Source: Clostridiales bacterium (lineage in GTDB: Bacteria; Bacillota; Clostridia; Tissierellales; Sedimentibacteraceae). From it: 9,796 nucleotides of DNA. The first letter of the stretch is position 1, and each line of letters starts with the position of its first letter. This document shows, piece by piece, positions 6,886-9,796 of the stretch. Location: assembly GCA_003483345.1 (NCBI GenBank), contig DMWH01000123.1, forward strand, positions 3,438-13,233, in the 5' to 3' direction. The position numbers and the translations under genes were made by a program. The notes beneath the pieces were generated by a model that was not told the DNA's origin, searched no databases, and saw only the letters and a program-made list of their open reading frames with translations.

Positions 6886-6975
6886 TATTGGTGCCTTATT
6901 GGTGCCTGGCACCAAATACATGGCACTAAAAAGTAGGTGCCAAGCACCTGGTTGGCTTTGATGCTTGGCACCTAC
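6886..6975. repeat. REP-like cluster of GGTGCC/GGCACC inverted repeats
   Basis: This roughly 90-bp noncoding stretch is built from GGTGCC half-sites (6890, 6901, 6936) and their complements GGCACC/GGCACT (6908, 6922, 6967). It contains a tandem copy of TATTGGTGCCT (6886-6896 and 6897-6907). It also has a perfect 8-bp-arm palindrome TTGGTGCC-T-GGCACCAA (6899-6915). A perfect 14-bp stem GTAGGTGCCAAGCA/TGCTTGGCACCTAC (6933-6946 with 6962-6975) encloses a 15-nt loop. Its base content is much richer in G+C than the surrounding sequence. Dispersed intergenic palindromes of this kind are typical of REP or MITE-like elements, some of which are moved by IS200-like RAYT transposases; no such transposase is in the window. 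Copies elsewhere in the genome cannot be checked here. Confidence 0.65.
6928..6975 (-). terminator. Long hairpin with T-run, possible terminator of the small ORF
   Basis: The 14-bp stem at 6933-6946/6962-6975 begins 13 nt downstream of the stop of the small minus-strand ORF. On that strand it is followed by TTTTT (complement of 6928-6932). It could thus serve as a Rho-independent terminator, keeping transcription from running into sbcD, even if its origin is a REP-like repeat. The T-run is short, so efficiency is uncertain. Confidence 0.5.
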
Positions 6976-6987
6976 ATTCTTATTCAC

Positions 6988-7185
6988 CTATTTTATAAGT
7001 GTAAGGAACCATTTGATTGGAACAAGAGCCATTGCCTTTAATGCGGCGATTTTATTAATTAGGAATTTACTTTTTTCTTCAAAAAGCAATACCCTCATGT
7101 ACTCTTCATTAACTTTCTCACTTTGACAAAAAACTTTTAAGTTGTAATTCATGTCTTTATTATAATTATAGTCATACTTATACAT
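6988..7185 (-). CDS. Small hypothetical protein (65 aa), family not recognised
   Basis: The ORF encodes 65 residues. The N-terminus is rich in Tyr, Asn and Asp (MYKYDYNYNKDMNYN). A charged middle follows, and the C-terminal segment from about residue 44 (NKIAALKAMALVPIKWF) could form an amphipathic or membrane-associated helix. A longer reading from a TTG at 7206 exists. The ATG at 7185 is preferred because GAGG lies 6 nt upstream of it while the TTG has no ribosome binding site. It sits between the ATC-hydrolase-like gene and the GGTGCC repeat cluster, with a hairpin just downstream, which supports a real transcript. It may be a genuine small gene or a decayed remnant; no function is proposed. 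Confidence 0.45.
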   Translation of the reverse strand: MYKYDYNYNKDMNYNLKVFCQSEKVNEEYMRVLLFEEKSKFLINKIAALKAMALVPIKWFLTLIK

Positions 7186-7196
7186 ATCAGTCCTCA

Positions 7197-7232
7197 CTAC
7201 TGCCAATACATTTCCAACAATTCATTTTTCAT
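7197..7232 (-). CDS. Possible 11-codon leader ORF upstream of the small hypothetical gene
   Basis: An ATG at 7232 with AAAGG 5 nt upstream opens an 11-codon frame (MKNELLEMYWQ, then TAG). The stop is one nucleotide before the GAGG ribosome binding site of the following ORF. A terminating ribosome would therefore sit on the next start region, the geometry of translational coupling. Such short frames arise by chance easily, so this is a weak call. Confidence 0.22.
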   Translation of the reverse strand: MKNELLEMYWQ

Positions 7233-7302
7233 ATGTGCCTTTCTCACAATAAAGTTAATTTCAATAGAGCAAACTAACCTTAGGTAAATTATGGAGGCTA
7301 CC

Positions 7303-7743
7303 CTATTTTTTATTAAGCACATTAACTTTGCATTTCTGACCTGACCATAAAGTTTCTGTTACTTCAAAGTTAATATCCGGATTTAAGCCTCTAATCATAC
7401 CTTCCATCGGGTCTAAACAGAAGATATTGCATGGACTTTGAGCTCCAATTTTTTTTGCCAATGCACATAGCATGCACTTTGTTGCTTCAGCCTTTAAGCC
7501 TTCATTATCGCTGTTAACCGACCAATTTGCACAACCGAATAATTCTGATAGCACTAAAAATACATCTTCCGGTTTATCAATTCCAAATTGCGATGCACGA
7601 TATTTTCCGGTGTGCATTTGTTCTTCTCTCTTTTCTAAGGCTACCTTTTCAAGTATTCCTTCTTTCCCCATCCTCAAAACAGAGTCTGCCAATGCTCCTG
7701 CATAAATTACCTGAAGCATTTTAATTTTTTGTTCTAATTCCAT
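7303..7743 (-). CDS. Cysteine-rich protein, L-2-amino-thiazoline-4-carboxylic acid hydrolase-like
   Basis: This complete 146-residue soluble protein has GGAGG 6 nt before the ATG. The N-terminal half is helical (YAGALADSVLRMGKEGILEKV). The C-terminal half carries six cysteines: Cys71, the CMLC pair Cys90/Cys93, Cys105, Cys109 and Cys138. These are followed by DPMEGMIRGLNPDINFEVTETLWSG. The pattern of a Cys cluster, a Cys-x3-Cys, a GLNP segment and a terminal Leu-x-x-Gly-x-x-Cys resembles the ATC hydrolase-like family, named for an enzyme opening a thiazoline ring on the way to cysteine. The assignment is from memory of the family pattern. Most clostridial members have no proven substrate, and the Cys set could instead bind metal. 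It lies downstream of a terminator, so it has its own weak promoter (perhaps TTGAAA at 7793-7788) or relies on read-through. Confidence 0.6.
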   Translation of the reverse strand: MELEQKIKMLQVIYAGALADSVLRMGKEGILEKVALEKREEQMHTGKYRASQFGIDKPEDVFLVLSELFGCANWSVNSDNEGLKAEATKCMLCALAKKIGAQSPCNIFCLDPMEGMIRGLNPDINFEVTETLWSGQKCKVNVLNKK

Positions 7744-7766
7744 TTTAAACCTCCAAATTTTTTAAT

Positions 7767-7814
7767 AAAAAAACCTTCCATATTTGTTTTCAATACATTA
7801 GTGGAAGGTTTTTT
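7767..7814 (-). terminator. Strong, probably bidirectional terminator after the sigma factor gene
   Basis: AAAAAACCTTCCA (7768-7780) pairs perfectly with TGGAAGGTTTTTT (7802-7814) over 13 bp with a 21-nt loop. T-runs follow the core stem on both strands. It lies 19 nt after the stop of the minus-strand sigma factor gene and before the next gene, separating the two transcripts. Confidence 0.85.
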
Positions 7815-7833
7815 GTTTTTGTGACAACTAAAT

Positions 7834-8523
7834 TTATTTTAATAAATAATCTTTCGTAAGTATTATTTCAGAAGCCCTGTAAAAATTTATTCTATTTACT
7901 GTCTGCCTTAATTTTTTATATTCCTCATCTAGTTGGATTTCCTTAACCCATTTACTCATTCTGCATTTGCACTTTGAATCAGGATTTTTTAACATGCACT
8001 CATCATTTAAAAAGTTACGCAATTTATTACGTGAACGAGATACCATTTTTCTTATGCTGGCTTCATCTTTTTCAAAAATTGCTGCAATATCGGAATAAGG
8101 TAACATATTAATATCGCGTAAAATATATGCTAATCTTGATTCATTATCCAAGCAATGCAAAGTTCCCGTCAGGCATTTATCACACATCTCTCTTACCCAT
8201 AACTGTTTGTCAAAATCCTCATAATCGGGTATTTCTATATCCTCCCCGTGAAAATAGTTGCTGAGAAAATATGTAGAATATTTATGTTCTTCCTTTGCCA
8301 TTTTCAAAACAATCCTTGAAGTAATCGTATATATCCAAGTGGAAATTTTGGATTCGCCACGAAATGTCTTAAGACTTTTATTAACCTCCAACCAAACCTC
8401 TTGGGCGGCATCGTCTGCAGTATCTTTGTTTTGTATCATCCTTCTGCATATTGAATAGACCATCTTTCCATAATTTTCGATGATGTATTCAATTGTCAAA
8501 TTATTATTTATAACACTTTCCAT
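7834..8523 (-). CDS. ECF-type RNA polymerase sigma factor with Cys-rich C-terminal extension
   Basis: This 229-residue protein has both ECF sigma regions. Region 2 is at about 14-78 (MVYSICRRM, then DTADDAAQEVWLEVNKSLKTFRGESKIS with STWIYTI for -10 recognition and melting). Region 4 is at about 120-172 (LPYSDIAAIFEKDEASIRKMVSRSRNKL, the helix-turn-helix for the -35 box). It is longer than a minimal ECF factor (about 160-190 residues). A tail after residue 172 carries Cys176, Cys185 and Cys187 in an ECM-x8-CKCR arrangement. The linker has three more cysteines (CDKC at 114-117 and Cys124). No membrane anti-sigma gene is adjacent, so the tail or a redox/metal signal may control activity; this is inference. 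The start follows AGAGGT. It is transcribed divergently from the msrAB-type gene and ends at a strong terminator. Confidence 0.88.
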   Translation of the reverse strand: MESVINNNLTIEYIIENYGKMVYSICRRMIQNKDTADDAAQEVWLEVNKSLKTFRGESKISTWIYTITSRIVLKMAKEEHKYSTYFLSNYFHGEDIEIPDYEDFDKQLWVREMCDKCLTGTLHCLDNESRLAYILRDINMLPYSDIAAIFEKDEASIRKMVSRSRNKLRNFLNDECMLKNPDSKCKCRMSKWVKEIQLDEEYKKLRQTVNRINFYRASEIILTKDYLLK

Positions 8524-8572
8524 ACATACCTCTCGTATTTATATAAAAACTCTTTTATGCAATCTTTCCCAT

Positions 8573-8600
8573 ATTATAACACATTAAAAAAGATTTTACA
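8573..8600 (-). promoter_or_regulatory. Extended -10 promoter of the sigma factor gene
   Basis: On the minus strand, TGTTATAAT gives an extended -10 box with a perfect TATAAT at 8578-8573. The -35 region is weak (TGTAAA-like at 16-nt spacing), as is common with extended -10 promoters. The start would be near 8567, leaving a leader of about 45 nt before the ATG at 8523. Confidence 0.55.
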
Positions 8601-8621
8601 TTAAATAAAAAAATTCTATCC

Positions 8622-8650
8622 TGTCCTCAACCATCCTTAGGTGACCTCAA
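8622..8650. promoter_or_regulatory. 9-bp direct repeat, 20-bp spacing, between divergent promoters
   Basis: TGTCCTCAA (8622-8630) and TGACCTCAA (8642-8650) differ at one base and are exactly 20 bp apart, about two helical turns. They lie between the promoters of the sigma factor and the msrAB-type gene, centred roughly 50 and 70 bp upstream of the predicted msrAB start. That is a typical position for an activator. The bound protein is unknown. Confidence 0.4.
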
Positions 8651-8659
8651 AAAATTGTA

Positions 8660-8689
8660 TTGCTGATAATAAAAAATACCTGTTATAAT
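8660..8689 (+). promoter_or_regulatory. Extended -10 promoter of the msrAB-type gene
   Basis: TGTTATAAT at 8681-8689 gives TG-N-TATAAT, an extended -10 with a perfect hexamer. A partial -35 box, TTGCTG (8660-8665), lies 18 nt upstream. A second TATAAT at 8730-8735 lies too close to the ribosome binding site to be the main promoter. The leader from about 8696 to the ATG is about 55 nt. Confidence 0.55.
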
Positions 8690-8750
8690 GATTACGACAA
8701 GGGTATAGAGTAAGTATAAATTAATCGATTATAATAATGGAAAGGTTACT

Positions 8751-9796
8751 ATGATTAAGAAATTGATTTTACTGTTTTTTTTGTTAATATTGGTAATTGT
8801 TTTCTTTGCTTGTGATAATAATAAGAAGAGTTACAATATGACAGCAAATAATGATAATTTAAGAAAGGATGATGAACTTATGGATAAAGAATTAAAGGGC
8901 AATAAATTGATTTACCTTGCAGGAGGATGTTTTTGGGGAACAGAAAAATATTTAGGCTTAATCAACGGAGTAGTTAAGACTGAGGTAGGATATGCAAACG
9001 GAAATACAGAAAATCCTTCTTATGAAGATGTCTGCAGGAGAAATACCGGTCATGCGGAAACTGTTAAAGTGGTTTATAACCCGAAAGTGATTGATTTAGA
9101 AACTTTACTTAAGTTATTCTACAAAGCAATTGACCCGGTAGCTATAAACAGACAAGGCTATGATATAGGGACTCAATATCGAACAGGCGTGTATTATGTT
9201 GACAAAGAGGATGAAGCTGTAATTAAAGAATCATTGAATGAATTGCAAAAGGAATATAAGGAGCCCTTGGCTGTTGAAGTGACGGAACTTAAGAATTATT
9301 ACAAAGCAGAAGAATATCACCAAAAATATTTAGAAAAGAATCCTGGCGGATACTGCCATATAGGTGAATTGGAATTTTACGAGTTGGAGAAAGCTCAAAA
9401 AAATTCAAAGTATAAGGTAAAACCAAAAAAGGAATTAGAGTCAACACTGACGGAAATGCAGTACAATGTTACTCAAAATAATGCTACGGAGCCGCCTTTT
9501 GATAATGAATATTACGATAATTTTGAAGATGGTATATATGTGGATATAACTTCCGGTGAACCTTTGTTTACATCTAAGGATAAATTTGATTCAGGATGTG
9601 GGTGGCCAAGTTTCTCAAAGCCCATTGATGAAAAAGTTGTTAAAGAGAAAAGCGATTTAAGTTACGGCATGATAAGAACAGAAGTAAGAACGTCAAACAG
9701 CAATTCGCATTTAGGGCATGTTTTTAATGATGGTCCCAAAGAATCGGGCGGATTAAGATACTGTATCAACAGTGCTGCATTGGAATTCATTCCTGT
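8751..9796 (+). CDS. msrAB: Lipoprotein MsrA-MsrB methionine sulfoxide reductase fusion, 3' end cut
   Basis: The frame is open from ATG 8751 to the window end, 348 residues visible. Residues 1-21 form a lipoprotein signal (KK, a hydrophobic core, then VFFAC with Cys21), followed by a polar linker to about residue 48. The MsrA domain has GGCFWG with catalytic Cys60, TGHAE (preceded by Cys95) and a recycling Cys202 in GGYCHIG. It reduces the S-form of methionine sulfoxide. The MsrB domain (from about 230) has SGCGWPSF (Cys283, likely resolving), [11 protein letters not shown] and RYCIN with catalytic Cys338, and reduces the R-form. The two CxxC zinc sites of many MsrB proteins are absent (TSGEPLF replaces the first). 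Catalytic residues are Cys, not selenocysteine. Only a short tail should be missing. GGAAAGG lies 5 nt before the ATG. The expected role is repair of oxidised surface proteins outside the membrane. Confidence 0.93.
   Translation, partial: MIKKLILLFFLLILVIVFFACDNNKKSYNMTANNDNLRKDDELMDKELKGNKLIYLAGGCFWGTEKYLGLINGVVKTEVGYANGNTENPSYEDVCRRNTGHAETVKVVYNPKVIDLETLLKLFYKAIDPVAINRQGYDIGTQYRTGVYYVDKEDEAVIKESLNELQKEYKEPLAVEVTELKNYYKAEEYHQKYLEKNPGGYCHIGELEFYELEKAQKNSKYKVKPKKELESTLTEMQYNVTQNNATEPPFDNEYYDNFEDGIYVDITSGEPLFTSKDKFDSGCGWPSFSKPIDEKVVKEKSDLSYGMIRTEVRTSNSNSHLGHVFNDGPKESGGLRYCINSAALEFIP

Noticed and set aside
6886..6975. The repeat cluster as a CRISPR array
   Set aside because: The units are short, inverted and irregularly spaced, with no constant repeat of 23-40 bp separating unique spacers and no cas genes nearby.
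2451..8523. PrsW and the ECF sigma factor as a SigW/RsiW-like pair
   Set aside because: The two genes belong to separate transcripts, several genes apart, and no membrane anti-sigma factor is encoded in the window.
8928..8930. Selenocysteine at the MsrA catalytic position, as occurs in some Clostridia
   Set aside because: The codon is TGT (Cys), not TGA, and the frame is open throughout.

Overview
This is an AT-rich window (roughly one third G+C by eye). It has strong AGGAGG-type ribosome binding sites, TTGACA/TATAAT-type promoters and compact operons. That points to a low-GC Firmicute, most likely an anaerobic or fermentative member of the Clostridia; the genus cannot be fixed from the sequence. 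Almost everything lies on the minus strand. Only the msrAB-type gene at the right edge is on the plus strand.

Region 1 (1-1560, minus) is a three-gene operon, read from right to left: a TetR-family repressor, a membrane-anchored FMN-binding-domain protein and a small flavodoxin-like protein cut by the left edge. A consensus-like promoter and two copies of a GAAC-N3-GTTC palindrome sit in front of the regulator. This suggests a self-regulated flavin redox module.

Region 2 (1581-6855, minus) is a probable operon: an SbcD-like nuclease, an SbcC/YhaN-like coiled-coil ATPase overlapping it by 11 nt, a PrsW-family membrane protease and a YitV-like alpha/beta hydrolase. It starts at a very good promoter (TTGATA-N17-TATAAT) and ends at a hairpin terminator at 1581-1616. 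The nuclease/ATPase pair should process DNA ends. The ATPase has no CxxC zinc hook; a short beta-rich segment sits at the apex of its coiled coil instead.

Region 3 (6886-7814, minus) starts with a roughly 90-bp noncoding cluster of GGTGCC/GGCACC inverted repeats that resembles a REP-type palindromic element. Next come a small unknown ORF with a possible 11-codon leader and a cysteine-rich protein resembling the L-2-amino-thiazoline-4-carboxylic acid hydrolase family. A strong, probably bidirectional terminator follows.

Region 4 (7834-9796) is a divergent pair: an ECF-type sigma factor with a cysteine-rich C-terminal extension (minus) and a lipoprotein MsrA-MsrB methionine sulfoxide reductase fusion (plus, cut by the right edge). 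Between them lie two opposed extended -10 promoters and a 9-bp direct repeat with 20-bp spacing. Co-regulation under oxidative or envelope stress is an attractive but unproven reading. I do not see a clearly new defence or mobile system. The most noteworthy items are the hook-less SbcC-like ATPase with PrsW in its operon, the GGTGCC repeat cluster, and the cysteine-rich sigma factor next to msrAB.
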